DNA of 64,000 nt from Spirosoma sordidisoli (GCF_004138325.1 NZ_SBLB01000001.1:248001-312000); one strand, 5' to 3'. Positions 1-9,822 are shown, numbered from the stretch's first letter. Made by a program: numbers and translations. The notes: generated by a model not told the origin, from the sequence alone.

Positions 1-1079
1 AGCAGCAGCACATCGGCAAAGCGCAATACCGGAAAATCGTTACCTACGTCATTCGTTGCCGATACCTCGTCGTAAAACTTGCGGGGTACCACGTTGACAT
101 TGCTCGGCACCGGCACCTGTACGGTCAGCGGCAGCCGTTTGTCGCCAGCCGGGTAAGCCGACCGCAGCGATTTTTCGATGTTGTCGCCGATGTTGGTCCC
201 GAACCAGAGCGCGTGGCCTTCCGACACCCCGCCTACCCCTTTCCGGAACTTGATGGCGAATACAATCTCGGCGTTGTTTTTGTTGTTCACCGCAAACACG
301 TCGGCAACGTTAGCCAGCAGCCGATACGGACCACTGGTCACTACCTCGCGCAGGATTGGTACGGCCTGGCTGTATTTCTTCTCGGTAACCAGTACCTTTC
401 CCAGCAACGCCCGCGCAGCCCCCGCCGTAGCCCGACCCACATCAGCACCGGTATAACTGACGGGCAGGTTTGCAACCGCATCGGTCAGGTCTTTTTCGAT
501 AGCCGCGTACACATCCGTTACCTCATTACGAACATACGAACGCGAGTCGGCTGTAGTACCGGCCGTCAACACCAGCGGCACCCGTCCCCACAACCGCACC
601 AGGTTGAAGTACGATAGTGCCCGGATAAACTGGGCTTCTCCCCGGTAACGGGCTTTCAGACCCGCGTCGATACTGACCGCGTCGATCTTGTCCAGGATCA
701 GATTAGTTCGGTTGATACCGGTATAGAGACTCCCCCAGGTATCGCGCAGAACGGTGTTGGTAGTAGGCTCGATGAACCGGTCGATGTTATACCGCAGACC
801 CGCGTTCGACGATGGGTCGTTATCCAGCACATTGTCGCTGCGGGCTTCTACGATCGTGTTAAAATCACCACCGTACTGGTTGGACGATTGCAGGGCGTCA
901 TAGGCTCCATTGACGGCGTTGTTGAAGTCATTGGCGGTCTGGTAAAAATTATCGACGTTGGGCTGCGACTGTGGTTTCAGGTCCAGAAAATCGCTCCGGC
1001 AGGCAGCCAGACCAAGCACAAAAAGGGTGGCCATAGCCGTTTGATGACCGAAAGCGCGAACAAACGAATTGGTTTTCAT
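1..1079 (-). CDS. RagB/SusD-family nutrient-binding outer membrane lipoprotein (3' end beyond window)
   Basis: The reading frame starts with ATG at 1079 and stays open to the left edge, so about 359 residues are visible and the C-terminus is missing. The N-terminus has a lipoprotein signal with a lipobox ending LGLAAC, so the mature protein should be lipid-anchored at Cys27 on the outer membrane. The following residues (SDFLDLKPQSQPNVDNFYQT) and later segments such as RGEAQFIRALSYFNLVRLWG are typical of the TPR-like SusD fold. SusD proteins sit as lids on SusC-type TonB transporters and capture glycans or other oligomers. The gene lies 14 nt downstream of a SusC gene on the same strand, the standard paired arrangement, so the two are probably co-transcribed. 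The substrate cannot be read from the sequence. Confidence 0.93.
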   Translation of the reverse strand, partial: MKTNSFVRAFGHQTAMATLFVLGLAACRSDFLDLKPQSQPNVDNFYQTANDFNNAVNGAYDALQSSNQYGGDFNTIVEARSDNVLDNDPSSNAGLRYNIDRFIEPTTNTVLRDTWGSLYTGINRTNLILDKIDAVSIDAGLKARYRGEAQFIRALSYFNLVRLWGRVPLVLTAGTTADSRSYVRNEVTDVYAAIEKDLTDAVANLPVSYTGADVGRATAGAARALLGKVLVTEKKYSQAVPILREVVTSGPYRLLANVADVFAVNNKNNAEIVFAIKFRKGVGGVSEGHALWFGTNIGDNIEKSLRSAYPAGDKRLPLTVQVPVPSNVNVVPRKFYDEVSATNDVGNDFPVLRFADVLL

Positions 1080-1093
1080 GATGACTACGGGGG

Positions 1094-4000
1094 TTAGAAG
1101 CTGAGGTTAAGGCCAACGGAAGTAGTACGGGCCAGGGGATACGTACCATAATCCTCACCAGCCGACAGGGCGTTATCGGGGCGGGCGCTCACCTCGGGGT
1201 TATACCCAATGTATTTCGTGAACGTGAACGGGTTCTGGGTGGTAACATATAGCCGGGCCCGGTTCAGGTGCAGCCGCTGGAGCAGCGCGGTGGGCAGCGT
1301 ATAGCCCAGCGTGATGGTCCGAACCCGCACAAACGAGCCGTCTTCAATATGCCAGGTCGATATTTCGCCGTTAGAACCCGTTTGCAGGCGGTTGGCGCGG
1401 TTGTGCTGCCCGTCGCCCGGGTTAGCTTCCGACTGCCAGCGGTTCAGCGCCCCCCTGAACAGGTTGCCGTTTCCTTCCTGGTTGTAGATATACCGACGAA
1501 TCAGGTTCAGGATTTTGTTTCCCTGGGTACCCTGCACCGTCACGCCCAGATCGAAACCGGCATAGGCGAAGGTATTGGTAAAGCCAAAGGTGTACTTGGG
1601 AAAATAGCTGCCCGTAACGGCCCGGTCGCTGCTGAAATCGATCCGGTTATCGCCGTTTACGTCAACGAAGCGAAAATCGCCGGGGCGGGTCGTGGTCGTA
1701 TGCGGATAGGCGTCGATTTCGGCCTGGCTGTTAAATACGCCGTTGGTTTTCATGGTCCAGTACTGCCCGATGGGCTCACCAATGCGGGTAATGAACTGCG
1801 CGCCCGCTACCCCACCCGACACGATGATCGGATCGCCCGACGGACCAAGTGCCTTTACCCGGTTGCGGTTAGCCGCTATATTGGCACTGGCGTTCCAGCG
1901 AAACCCTCCGAACGACTGCTGCGTCCCCAGGGTCAGCTCAATCCCTTTGTTGTTCACCTTCCCAATATTTTGCAGCTCGGTGCTGAAGCCCGAAGCTCTG
2001 GGCACCGGCACGTTCAGCAACAGATCAGAGGTGTTGGCATCGTAATAATCGACGCTCAGGGTCAACCGGTTGCGGAAGAAACTGGCATCGACGCCAATAT
2101 CGAGCATGGCCGTCTTTTCCCATTTGAGCTGGTCATTGGCCGAGTTACCCGGTGCCAGACCGCTAACGAGCGTTTCGGAGCCCAGGATGTAATTCTGGTA
2201 ATTCAGCAGACTAACGGCCCCGTAGTTCGGTATCTGAAAATTACCCGTCAGGCCGTAGCTCGCGCGTAGTTTCAGATCACTGAGCCAGGTCGATGTTTTC
2301 AGGAACGGCTCCTGGGAAATGTTCCAGCCTGCCGATACGCTCGGAAAGTAGCCCCAGCGATTGGCGGCCCCGAAGCGCGAAGATCCGTCGGCCCGGACGG
2401 CGCCCGACAGCAGGTACTTTCCGTTATAATCGTACTGCACCCGCCCCAGGTACGACAGCAGTGACCACTCCTGAATATCGGAGCCCCCCGCCGACACCTG
2501 CCCGGCGTTGAGCGTCTGCACCAGGTCGTTGGGGAAGTTGGTGGCGGTCAGTTCGGTAGCGGTTCGGCGGTCTTTCTGAGCCGAAAAACCGGCCAGTGCC
2601 GACAGGTTATGCTGGCCGATGCTGCGGCTGTAGTTCAGCGTGTGTTCTACCAGCCAGTTGATGTAATTCTGCGTTCTGGAAAAACCGGTCGGTACAGACG
2701 CCCCTTTCCGATCGCGGATCTCGACGGTAGATGGGCGGTAATAGTCACGCTGGAAATTGTTGACATCCGCGCCGACATTGAGCCGGTACGAGAAGCCTTT
2801 CCCGATATCGTACTGCGCATAGGCGTTGCCGAGCAATCGGAGGTGCCCCAGCTTGTCCTTTATCTCATTGGCAACCGCCACCGGGTTCAAAATAGACGTA
2901 GCGCCGTAACCCCAGCCGTTGGCATCGAAGTTATACGTGCCATTCAGGTTGTACACCGGCCAGATCGGTGCTATCTGAACGGCTAAGCCAATGACCCCAT
3001 CGGCCAGGTAAGGCCCTTCAGCCTTGATCAGATCGTGGTAGGAATAGGTAGGGTTGAAATTAAACCCCACCGACAACCGACCACTTTTTATATCGAGGTT
3101 GGCCCGGGCCGCGTACCGCTGGTAGCCCGAATTGATGACGATGCCGCGCTGATCGAGATAATTGCCCGAGACGTAATAGCGCACATTGGCATTGCCGCCG
3201 GAAATAGACAGGGTATGATTCTGAATGGGAGCCGTTCTGAAAATTTCGTCCTGCCAGTCGGTATTGGTCAGCCCAGGCTGGCCGCTCAGGTAGGGCACCA
3301 CCTGGGGCGGAATCAGGGTGCTGGGTGCCCCTACTCCCCTGTTCCTGATCTCATTGCTGTCCGTAACCCGGCCCGTTGGATTCCGGTCCAGATAAGCATT
3401 GTTTTTCGCTTCCACGTTAAGGGTCGCGTATTCATAAGCGTTGAGCAGATCCAGCTTTTTCGATACCTGCTGGAACCCGACGAAACTATCGTAGTTGATG
3501 ATAGTCTTGCCTTCGCGCCCCCGCTTCGTGGTGATCAGTACCACCCCGTTTGAGCCACGTGACCCGTAAATAGCTGCGGCCGAGGCATCTTTCAATACCT
3601 CGATACTCTCGATATCATCCGTGTTGATCGTACTCAACACATTGATCGGGTTGTCGGGAAACTGGGTACTCGTACTGCCCGTTGCAAACTTCGTATCCCG
3701 CGACAGCGGAACGCCGTCAATTACGTAAAGCGGATCGAGCCCGGCACTGATCGACCCGGTACCGCGTACCCGTACCTGCAGGGCCGCTCCCGGCGCGCCC
3801 GAGGTCTGGGTAACCTGAACGCCCGCAATCTTGGCCGCCAGCGCATTGTCGAAACTGACGACGGGCTGGTTAGCCAGGTCCCGGGCCCGCACTGACCCGA
3901 TAGCGGTCGTCACGTCGCGCCGGTTTTGCACGCCATACCCAACCACCACAACCTCACTCAGCGCGTTATCGGCACTGCTGAGCTTCGCATCGACGACAGT

Positions 4001-4303
4001 TCGATTACCCACGGCTACCTCGAGCGGCTGATAACCGATAAACGAAAAAACCAGGGTTGAGGAGCCAGCGCTGGCCGGTACCGAAATCCGGTAGTTTCCC
4101 TGCGCATCGGTAGTAGCACCGGTATTGGTGCCCTTGATCTGAACCGTTGCTCCGGCCAGGGCTTCACCCGACCCGGCGTCCGTAACGGCTCCCGTAATCG
4201 TGGTTTGGGCCCAGCCGGTCGATAGGGTCAGAAGAAACCCGATCAGACCTATTGCTGATAACTTCCATCGGGAAGGTCTTTTTAATAGTAACGAATTCAT
4301 CAT
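1094..4303 (-). CDS. SusC/RagA-family TonB-linked outer membrane transporter
   Basis: This 1069-residue protein has a signal peptide ending near GWAQ, a carboxypeptidase-regulatory-like domain (residues about 33-110), a plug domain and a C-terminal beta-barrel ending in NLSF. The SusC signatures SEVVVVGYG near residue 115 and DPLYVIDGVPL near residue 190 are intact. SusC proteins import oligosaccharides or other large substrates across the outer membrane using TonB energy, with the SusD partner encoded directly downstream. The length is normal for the family. No glycoside hydrolase or sigma/anti-sigma pair adjoins it inside the window, so the substrate is unknown. Confidence 0.95.
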   Translation of the reverse strand: MMNSLLLKRPSRWKLSAIGLIGFLLTLSTGWAQTTITGAVTDAGSGEALAGATVQIKGTNTGATTDAQGNYRISVPASAGSSTLVFSFIGYQPLEVAVGNRTVVDAKLSSADNALSEVVVVGYGVQNRRDVTTAIGSVRARDLANQPVVSFDNALAAKIAGVQVTQTSGAPGAALQVRVRGTGSISAGLDPLYVIDGVPLSRDTKFATGSTSTQFPDNPINVLSTINTDDIESIEVLKDASAAAIYGSRGSNGVVLITTKRGREGKTIINYDSFVGFQQVSKKLDLLNAYEYATLNVEAKNNAYLDRNPTGRVTDSNEIRNRGVGAPSTLIPPQVVPYLSGQPGLTNTDWQDEIFRTAPIQNHTLSISGGNANVRYYVSGNYLDQRGIVINSGYQRYAARANLDIKSGRLSVGFNFNPTYSYHDLIKAEGPYLADGVIGLAVQIAPIWPVYNLNGTYNFDANGWGYGATSILNPVAVANEIKDKLGHLRLLGNAYAQYDIGKGFSYRLNVGADVNNFQRDYYRPSTVEIRDRKGASVPTGFSRTQNYINWLVEHTLNYSRSIGQHNLSALAGFSAQKDRRTATELTATNFPNDLVQTLNAGQVSAGGSDIQEWSLLSYLGRVQYDYNGKYLLSGAVRADGSSRFGAANRWGYFPSVSAGWNISQEPFLKTSTWLSDLKLRASYGLTGNFQIPNYGAVSLLNYQNYILGSETLVSGLAPGNSANDQLKWEKTAMLDIGVDASFFRNRLTLSVDYYDANTSDLLLNVPVPRASGFSTELQNIGKVNNKGIELTLGTQQSFGGFRWNASANIAANRNRVKALGPSGDPIIVSGGVAGAQFITRIGEPIGQYWTMKTNGVFNSQAEIDAYPHTTTTRPGDFRFVDVNGDNRIDFSSDRAVTGSYFPKYTFGFTNTFAYAGFDLGVTVQGTQGNKILNLIRRYIYNQEGNGNLFRGALNRWQSEANPGDGQHNRANRLQTGSNGEISTWHIEDGSFVRVRTITLGYTLPTALLQRLHLNRARLYVTTQNPFTFTKYIGYNPEVSARPDNALSAGEDYGTYPLARTTSVGLNLSF

Positions 4304-4744
4304 ACGCGAGAGACTGATTTAGGGGTGATTGACAACTGGGTGAATTACAGATTGGCTCCTCTTGGGGTTTGCCAATAGCGGACTGTATTGCAGAAGATCG
4401 GTCTACCCAGGCGTAGCATAGTTCACTACCCTCAGCAGGTGGCAGACAGCCATTGACGATACGATGGGTACCCGGCCAGGATTGGTGTAGACTGTATATG
4501 TTCTATGGAAGTGGTACAGATACCCAAATTACGCATTGTTTGCGCAATCCCGCTTGCCTGCGGATAAATTCTGGGACAAGGTAAGTGAAACTCTCCCGGT
4601 TTGCTCACCGGCCTCGCTTTTTACCGCGCCCATACAGCAGAAGGGGACAGTTCGAAACCCGTTCTATCCCCTTCTTTTATATCGATTCGTTCGTGATTTC
4701 TGACGATCTGCCCGTTGTGCCTTGTGTTCTTCCAGCCGGTCTGG
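4304..4744. other. Intergenic region between the susC gene and the upstream TonB receptor
   Basis: This 441-nt gap lies between two leftward genes and should hold the promoter of the susC-susD operon and the terminator of the preceding receptor gene. Short open frames here have no coding character and overlap the real receptor C-terminus. A sequence resembling a Bacteroidota -7 box but one base short (TAATTTG, minus strand, near 4532) is the best promoter candidate, and it is weak. Apart from the inverted repeat at 4640-4674, I see nothing else. Confidence 0.5.
4640..4674 (-). terminator. Inverted repeat downstream of the TonB receptor gene
   Basis: GAAGGGGA and TCCCCTTC form an 8-bp perfect stem around a 19-nt loop, 70 nt after the stop codon of the leftward receptor gene. 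On the minus strand the hairpin is preceded, not followed, by a run of A/T, so it lacks a clear U-tract in the direction expected. On the plus strand it is followed by TTTTAT. It may act as a transcript 3'-end stabiliser or a weak terminator. Confidence 0.4.
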
Positions 4745-7291
4745 TTAAAATGAGTAGCGAAGGGTTGTACCAAAGGTTCTTGGATCGCCCAGCACGGCGG
4801 CATAGTGGCCCGCGTTACCAGCGGCCGGTAGCAACTGCTCGAAATAATCTTTGTCCAGCAGGTTGCGTGACCAGAACATAATCGATAATCCATTCGACGC
4901 CCGGAAACCAACCCGTGCATTCAACAGCGTGTACCCCTCGATATTCAGGTATTTTGAGGGTGACGGACTCGACGAAAAAGAGGAGCGATAGTAGCTATCC
5001 AGCGCCAGGAAGAACCGGCCGCTCTGGCTCAGCAAGTTTCCGCCACCGCTGATTTCGCCACCGAACGACCCGGCCCATTTCGAGATTCCCGGCAGGTCGC
5101 CCCCCGATATATCTTTGAAGGCCGACTCTCCACCCGTTTCTTCCAGGGGAACGGGGGCATTCTTGAACGATACGTATTTGCCGTCGGTATAGGCCACAGC
5201 CCCGTAGAAAGAGAGCCCGTTGCTTACCCGGATGTTGCCATCTACCTCCACTCCGACTACCCGCACCCGTTCAGCATTGGCCAGGTAACCCCGGTTCACC
5301 CCCACTTCGGCGGTCTGAACCTGCGTCTGAAAATCCCGGATGTCGGTATTATGGAAAACGACGTTCAGCGTAGACAATGGCGTTGGCCGGGTTTTTACCC
5401 CAACCTCAAAATGACTCACGTACTCAGGTTTGATGCGGGCCAGCTCGGTCAGCACCCGTCCGTTGGCGGTGGGCAGTCCCCCCAGGTTGACCCCAACCGG
5501 TTTATAGCTATTCGAGTAGGTAGCAAATGAGTTGATTCGCGATGACACCTTATAGGATAGGGTTAACTGCCCCGACAGATTGCTTTCGTCTACGTTTGCC
5601 GTAAAGGCCTGATTCGTATAGACCGCATTTTTCAGCGCGATCAGCGCCGGATCAGTCGTTTGCAGCCCTCCGTAGGTCTGTCGGCTGAAATCGACCTGTT
5701 TTTCATCATAGTTGTACCGGAGACCAGGCAGCAGGTGAAGCCGGTCGGTAATAGCCCAGTCGACCTGACCGAATACCGCAGCACCGAAGCTTTTCAGCCG
5801 GGAGGTAGTTCTGATGCCAAACCCATCGAGTAGGCCGGGGGTTCGCCAGAGCGGACTCGTTGAACTTTGCGAAAAACGCCACTGCGCTGAACCAGACTCT
5901 TCGGTATGAACGGGATCCGTCTTGAGGTCCTGCCCAATGGCAAAGACACCGATGACCCCACTCACACGGGGTGAAATAGCTCCGGCGTACCGAACCTCCT
6001 GCGTCCACTGCTCGTGACGCGACGTGGCAGCCGACTTACTCAGAACCGGCAGGCCCGTAAAGTCGCGGTCGTTGGAGGGGTCCCAGTTCCAGTAACGCCA
6101 GGCGGTCGTTGAGGTCAGCGTTCCCGATCCGATCTTGGCGTCAACGTTGAGCGAAACACCACCCAGCTCGTTTCCCGACCGCCAGGGGGTATCATGGTCA
6201 ATGACCCGATCGAACGGATTCTGGCTGGGCAGTTTGTAATTCAGGTCGGCAATAATCTGGTTAAACTGCCGATAGGCCGGACGCAACGTAGGAGCCACCC
6301 CCGCAACGACCTGGGCATACCCATCCGGGCGCTGACTCGACACGTCGCCCGCCAGCGTTATGCTGATTCTGTCGGTTGGCGTGAACAACAACTGCCCCCG
6401 ACCGCCCAGGTTATTGAGATCATTGACGGGCTTCTGGGTCGCCACATTGTATAACAGCCCGTTACGCTGGGTTCCCGAAAAGGACAACCGACCGGCTATC
6501 TTCCGGCTCAATGGGCCCGTGATCGAACTACGGGCCTGAATGTATCCGTAGTTACCGTAGCTAACTTCCAGCGTAGCACCCGGCTGAAAACTGGCAGCCC
6601 GGGTGGTTATGTTGAACGCGCCGGCCGTTGTGTTTTTGCCAAATAGCGTTCCCTGAGGACCGCGTAGCACTTCTATCTGCTCAATATCAATGAAATCGAG
6701 CGTTGTTGCCGCCGGACGAGCGTAGTATACACCGTCTACGTAAAAGCCCACCCCCGGATCGATTCCGTCGTTGGTGAGCCCGAAGGTCGATCCCAGACCC
6801 CGAATATTGAGCGTCGTGTTGCGCGGGTTAGACGAATAAAGCTGCACAGTAGGCACCAGTTCTTTCAGTCGGTTCACGTTGAACGCGCCCGCATCTTCGA
6901 CCAGCGCGCCCCGCACTACCGAAATCGGAATGGGCACGTCCTGAGCGGACTCCTGCCGACGGCGGGAGGTGATCACCACTTCAGACAGCTGGTTGTCGTT
7001 CGCCAGGGTCAGCGATAACGGCGAATCGGGCCGTTTGGCAAGCAGAATTTCCTGAGGTTTAAACCCAACTGAACTGATACGAATAGTAAACGGAAACTCC
7101 TGGCGGGCTGCCAGGCTGAATTGACCGGTGGCATCGGCAATTGCATAGGTGTTCGTGCCCTTTATTAGAACAGTGGCAGCCGCAACGGGCAGGCCTTCGT
7201 TGTCTTTCACCACGCCCACTACGACGCCCTGGGCAAATAAGGTGCTAACAGAGAGGATAAAGAGGGTGATCAGAGGTAGTGTTTTTCTCAT
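4745..7291 (-). CDS. TonB-dependent outer membrane receptor with carboxypeptidase-regulatory-like domain
   Basis: The 848-residue product has a signal peptide (ending LFAQ), a carboxypeptidase-D regulatory-like domain (about 21-95), a plug with the motif IEVLRGPQGTLFGKNTTAGA and a barrel ending in the aromatic-terminated RYSF. The plug signature and layout match FepA/FecA-like siderophore or vitamin receptors rather than SusC: the DPLYVIDG motif is absent and no SusD follows. It would import a TonB-dependent ligand, most likely an iron chelate, but that is an inference from family resemblance. It is followed by the susC-susD pair on the same strand, with 441 nt between, so it is probably a separate unit. 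Confidence 0.92.
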   Translation of the reverse strand: MRKTLPLITLFILSVSTLFAQGVVVGVVKDNEGLPVAAATVLIKGTNTYAIADATGQFSLAARQEFPFTIRISSVGFKPQEILLAKRPDSPLSLTLANDNQLSEVVITSRRRQESAQDVPIPISVVRGALVEDAGAFNVNRLKELVPTVQLYSSNPRNTTLNIRGLGSTFGLTNDGIDPGVGFYVDGVYYARPAATTLDFIDIEQIEVLRGPQGTLFGKNTTAGAFNITTRAASFQPGATLEVSYGNYGYIQARSSITGPLSRKIAGRLSFSGTQRNGLLYNVATQKPVNDLNNLGGRGQLLFTPTDRISITLAGDVSSQRPDGYAQVVAGVAPTLRPAYRQFNQIIADLNYKLPSQNPFDRVIDHDTPWRSGNELGGVSLNVDAKIGSGTLTSTTAWRYWNWDPSNDRDFTGLPVLSKSAATSRHEQWTQEVRYAGAISPRVSGVIGVFAIGQDLKTDPVHTEESGSAQWRFSQSSTSPLWRTPGLLDGFGIRTTSRLKSFGAAVFGQVDWAITDRLHLLPGLRYNYDEKQVDFSRQTYGGLQTTDPALIALKNAVYTNQAFTANVDESNLSGQLTLSYKVSSRINSFATYSNSYKPVGVNLGGLPTANGRVLTELARIKPEYVSHFEVGVKTRPTPLSTLNVVFHNTDIRDFQTQVQTAEVGVNRGYLANAERVRVVGVEVDGNIRVSNGLSFYGAVAYTDGKYVSFKNAPVPLEETGGESAFKDISGGDLPGISKWAGSFGGEISGGGNLLSQSGRFFLALDSYYRSSFSSSPSPSKYLNIEGYTLLNARVGFRASNGLSIMFWSRNLLDKDYFEQLLPAAGNAGHYAAVLGDPRTFGTTLRYSF

Positions 7292-7826
7292 TGTGGATTA
7301 TGCTGGTTGGTAAAATGCTTTCTTGTTTACGGCCAACGGGCGACTGGTAAGATGCTGATTCATTACTTTTTAGGGCCGATATGCCACGCGCTTCCCTCCT
7401 GTTGATAGTAATCCATCCCAACTGGCAGGGTGCCTGCAGGCACACAAGCACCAATTAATACTTATATTCTATAGGATTTATATATTATTACAGTAAACAA
7501 ATAAGCCAGTTGTTGGGCTGACTTATTGCAGGCCGGTCACCTTCAGTTTGGGCAACCGCTGGGCAAAAATGATATGGAAAATAATACGATCCAAGAAATA
7601 GCTAAAAAAATGACTATCAACAACTTACACAATAGTCTATCTAGTTTAAGGAGTATATACGCGGATACAGGCTATGATGATCAATATCGAAGTTTGGGGC
7701 TTCCAGGATAGAACAGCTGTCCGGCGGTATGGGTATGCTTACTGTATAGATTTACTCAGTTACTTGTAAGACAGGTATTTCCACTGAGTCGCTTTCTCGT
7801 ATACTGCCTGTTGGCAAGCAATAAAC
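7292..7826. other. Intergenic region upstream of the TonB receptor
   Basis: About 535 nt separate the receptor start codon from the hairpin behind the response regulator. The middle part (roughly 7455-7710) is AT-rich compared with its surroundings and holds one short rightward ORF listed separately. The receptor promoter should lie in 7292-7500, but I cannot point to a convincing box. Confidence 0.4.
7574..7711 (+). CDS. Possible small protein of unknown function (45 aa)
   Basis: From the ATG at 7574 a 45-residue peptide, MENNTIQEIAKKMTINNLHN followed by SLSSLRSIYADTGYDDQYR and a short tail, can be read. Its composition is protein-like (amphipathic and charged) and its base composition is more AT-rich than neighbouring genes, which could mean either recent acquisition or non-coding DNA. 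There is no recognisable domain and no clear promoter. An in-frame upstream start at 7526 is possible. I would treat it as uncertain. Confidence 0.25.
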   Translation: MENNTIQEIAKKMTINNLHNSLSSLRSIYADTGYDDQYRSLGLPG

Positions 7827-7889
7827 CCAATGAGTCCCTGCTTGGGGCACACATCATGACGATCTATGCCTAAAGCAGGGACTCATTGG
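7827..7889. repeat. 17-bp perfect inverted repeat after the response-regulator gene
   Basis: CCAATGAGTCCCTGCTT (7827-7843) is repeated inverted at 7873-7889 with a 29-nt spacer, ending at the base before the stop codon of the leftward response-regulator gene. It could form a long mRNA 3' hairpin that ends or protects the kinase-regulator transcript. There is no U-tract, so intrinsic termination is not assured. Confidence 0.55.
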
Positions 7890-8354
7890 CTACTCGTCTC
7901 CCTGATGCTCGCAGACGGTAACAACGCTGAACCAGTATTGCCCGATCGCTTTTGTCACCTCGCTGAGTCGCTGGAAGGTAGGTGGTTTGGTAATAAAGCT
8001 GTTTGCCCCATTGTAGTACGATGTTTCGATATCGTCTTTGGCATCTGAGGTTGTCAGAACGACAATGGGTATATGACGAAACTGGTCATCCGCTTTGATC
8101 TCACGCAGCGCTTCCCGGCCATCTTTCCGGGGCATGTTCAGGTCCAGCAGAATCAGCTCGGGCAAGGAGTGTTCAGCGCCAATGTAGCGCCCCCGGTAAT
8201 TCAGAAAATCAAGCAGATCTTCGCCGTCTTCGGCAAACGATATCCGGCTTGCGGGATAATGCTGATGAAATGCTTCACGCGTGAGGTAACGGTCGTCCTC
8301 GTCGTCGTCAACCAGCAGAATATGAATAGGCTTCGGTTGAGTTTGTTCGGTCAT
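7890..8354 (-). CDS. CheY-like single-domain response regulator
   Basis: Starting at ATG 8354 the product is 154 residues and consists of one receiver domain. It has the acidic pocket VDDDEDD, the phospho-acceptor Asp71 in LLDLNMPRKDG, a conserved Thr in VLTTSDA and the Lys of SFITKP. No output domain follows. The motif LNMPRKDGREAL and the insert before it are typical of the Rcp1-type regulators that partner with bacteriophytochrome-like or CHASE3 kinases. An upstream in-frame start at 8387 would add 11 residues and is less likely because 8354 gives the usual N-terminus. It overlaps the end of the kinase gene by 47 nt, so the two are translated from one mRNA and very probably form a phosphorelay pair. 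Confidence 0.9.
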   Translation of the reverse strand: MTEQTQPKPIHILLVDDDEDDRYLTREAFHQHYPASRISFAEDGEDLLDFLNYRGRYIGAEHSLPELILLDLNMPRKDGREALREIKADDQFRHIPIVVLTTSDAKDDIETSYYNGANSFITKPPTFQRLSEVTKAIGQYWFSVVTVCEHQGDE

Positions 8355-9789
8355 GATTGTGTAATGGATGACTTTCGGGCAATACAATTACGAAGGAAGT
8401 CCCCTGTTTGGGTTTGCTGCGGGCTGTAATATAGCCCTGATGATAGACGACTACCCGTTTGCAGATGGCCAGTCCAATGCCCGTTCCTTCAAATTCGCTT
8501 TTACCATGTAAACGCTGGAAGACCTTAAAAATATGGTCTAAATATTTTTCATCAAAGCCGATTCCATTGTCCTGCACGGTAAATTCAAAATAGTTTCGTC
8601 CGGCAACCAAGCCGGGGTACTCAGCCCCGTCTACGGGAGTCGCGCTGATACGCAGCACAGGCTGCACATCGGGCCGAATGAATTTCAGTGCGTTTGAGAT
8701 CAGGTTGGTAAACAGATGGTCCATCTGGCTCGCAACGGCATAAATAGTAGGCAATGGCCCTACCTCAACCCGCACGCCCAACCCCTTTATACGTAGCTCC
8801 TGATCGTCAAGAATCCGCTGAATCACCTCGTTCAGCCGAACCGGTTTAAAGTCTTCGCGGTGACTGGATATCCGCGAAAAATTGAGCAGATCTTTGATCA
8901 GCTTGGACATTCGCTCCGCCGATGCACCAATCTTTTTCATGAACAGCAGACTGTCGCCCTCAAACAGGCTCCCGTACCGATCGGTGATCAGATTGGAGAA
9001 GGCCTGTATTTTGCGCAGCGGTTCCTGCAGGTCATGACTGGCTACGAAGGCAAATCGTTCCAGTTCTTCGTTCGAGGCTTCGAGTTGACGAATCTGCTCT
9101 TTCAGCCTCCGTTCATAGTCGCGCAGTCGGTCTTCGTTCTCCTGTCTGCGCAGCAGCTCAGCCTCCAGCAGTCGGTATAACACCACTACGGTCAGAAACG
9201 TCAGCAGCGACAGCGCAAAAATGATGATCAGCGTGTGCCGAAACGATCGGTTGGCCTGCCGGCTCCGGACCTCGACCAGACTACGTTCGGTTTCGACCAT
9301 AACCGAGATTTGCCAGCGGATATCATCCATGTACCGCTTGGCTTCCCGAATGAGTTTGAACCCATTGGTTTTGTCGGGAGGCGCTACACCGATCCGGACC
9401 TGCGTAACGGCCAGCTTTGTCTGGATAAGCGTATCGATTTTATTGACCCTGCTCAGCTGCACCCGATTATCTTTCAGCAGCAGCCGCAAGCGGTTCATGT
9501 GCCCCGGCAGTGTCGTAACCGATGTCTGGTAGGGTTCCAGAAACGACGAATCTTTGGTGATGATGTAGCCACGCGCGCCAGCTTCAACGTCCTTGAGTAG
9601 CGACAGGGTCTCGTCCAGTGCTCCTATGACCTCATAGGTGTGCCGTACCCGTTCGGTATCCTGGCTGTATTGGTGGTAGCTGTAGAATGATATAATGAAC
9701 CCGACGGCTATGAGTACCAGAGCCGCAATGAACCCCAGCGCGATACGCCGATTCATCAACGCGGGGGCCATACGTCCGAGTATATTCAT
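8308..9789 (-). CDS. CHASE3-domain membrane sensor histidine kinase
   Basis: The 493-residue kinase has a transmembrane helix at about 16-37, an extracytoplasmic CHASE3 sensor region (about 40-180, with the motif KDVEAGARGYIITKD), a second helix at about 186-208 and a coiled-coil linker. A HisKA domain follows with the phospho-acceptor His252 in FVASHDLQEPLRKIQ, then a HATPase domain with NLISNALKF, DNGIGF and GTGIGLAI boxes. CHASE3 domains sense unknown extracellular signals. The gene overlaps the response regulator downstream, its likely phosphorylation target. A matching -7 element lies 26 nt upstream of the start codon. Confidence 0.93.
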   Translation of the reverse strand: MNILGRMAPALMNRRIALGFIAALVLIAVGFIISFYSYHQYSQDTERVRHTYEVIGALDETLSLLKDVEAGARGYIITKDSSFLEPYQTSVTTLPGHMNRLRLLLKDNRVQLSRVNKIDTLIQTKLAVTQVRIGVAPPDKTNGFKLIREAKRYMDDIRWQISVMVETERSLVEVRSRQANRSFRHTLIIIFALSLLTFLTVVVLYRLLEAELLRRQENEDRLRDYERRLKEQIRQLEASNEELERFAFVASHDLQEPLRKIQAFSNLITDRYGSLFEGDSLLFMKKIGASAERMSKLIKDLLNFSRISSHREDFKPVRLNEVIQRILDDQELRIKGLGVRVEVGPLPTIYAVASQMDHLFTNLISNALKFIRPDVQPVLRISATPVDGAEYPGLVAGRNYFEFTVQDNGIGFDEKYLDHIFKVFQRLHGKSEFEGTGIGLAICKRVVVYHQGYITARSKPKQGTSFVIVLPESHPLHNHDRTNSTEAYSYSAG

Positions 9790-9814
9790 AAAAGCCGTTG
9801 AGCACTATAGGCAA

Positions 9815-9822
9815 CAAATATA
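9815..9822 (-). promoter_or_regulatory. Putative -7 promoter box for the histidine kinase operon
   Basis: On the minus strand TATATTTG matches the Bacteroidota -7 consensus TAnnTTTG exactly, 26 nt before the kinase ATG. No TTTG -33 box is present at the expected 19-21 nt spacing, so the assignment rests on the -7 element alone. Confidence 0.5.

Noticed and set aside
1268-2269. 333-residue open frame on the plus strand
   Set aside because: It lies wholly opposite the SusC gene, whose barrel sequence is convincing; the product is Arg/Val-rich and has no protein-like pattern.
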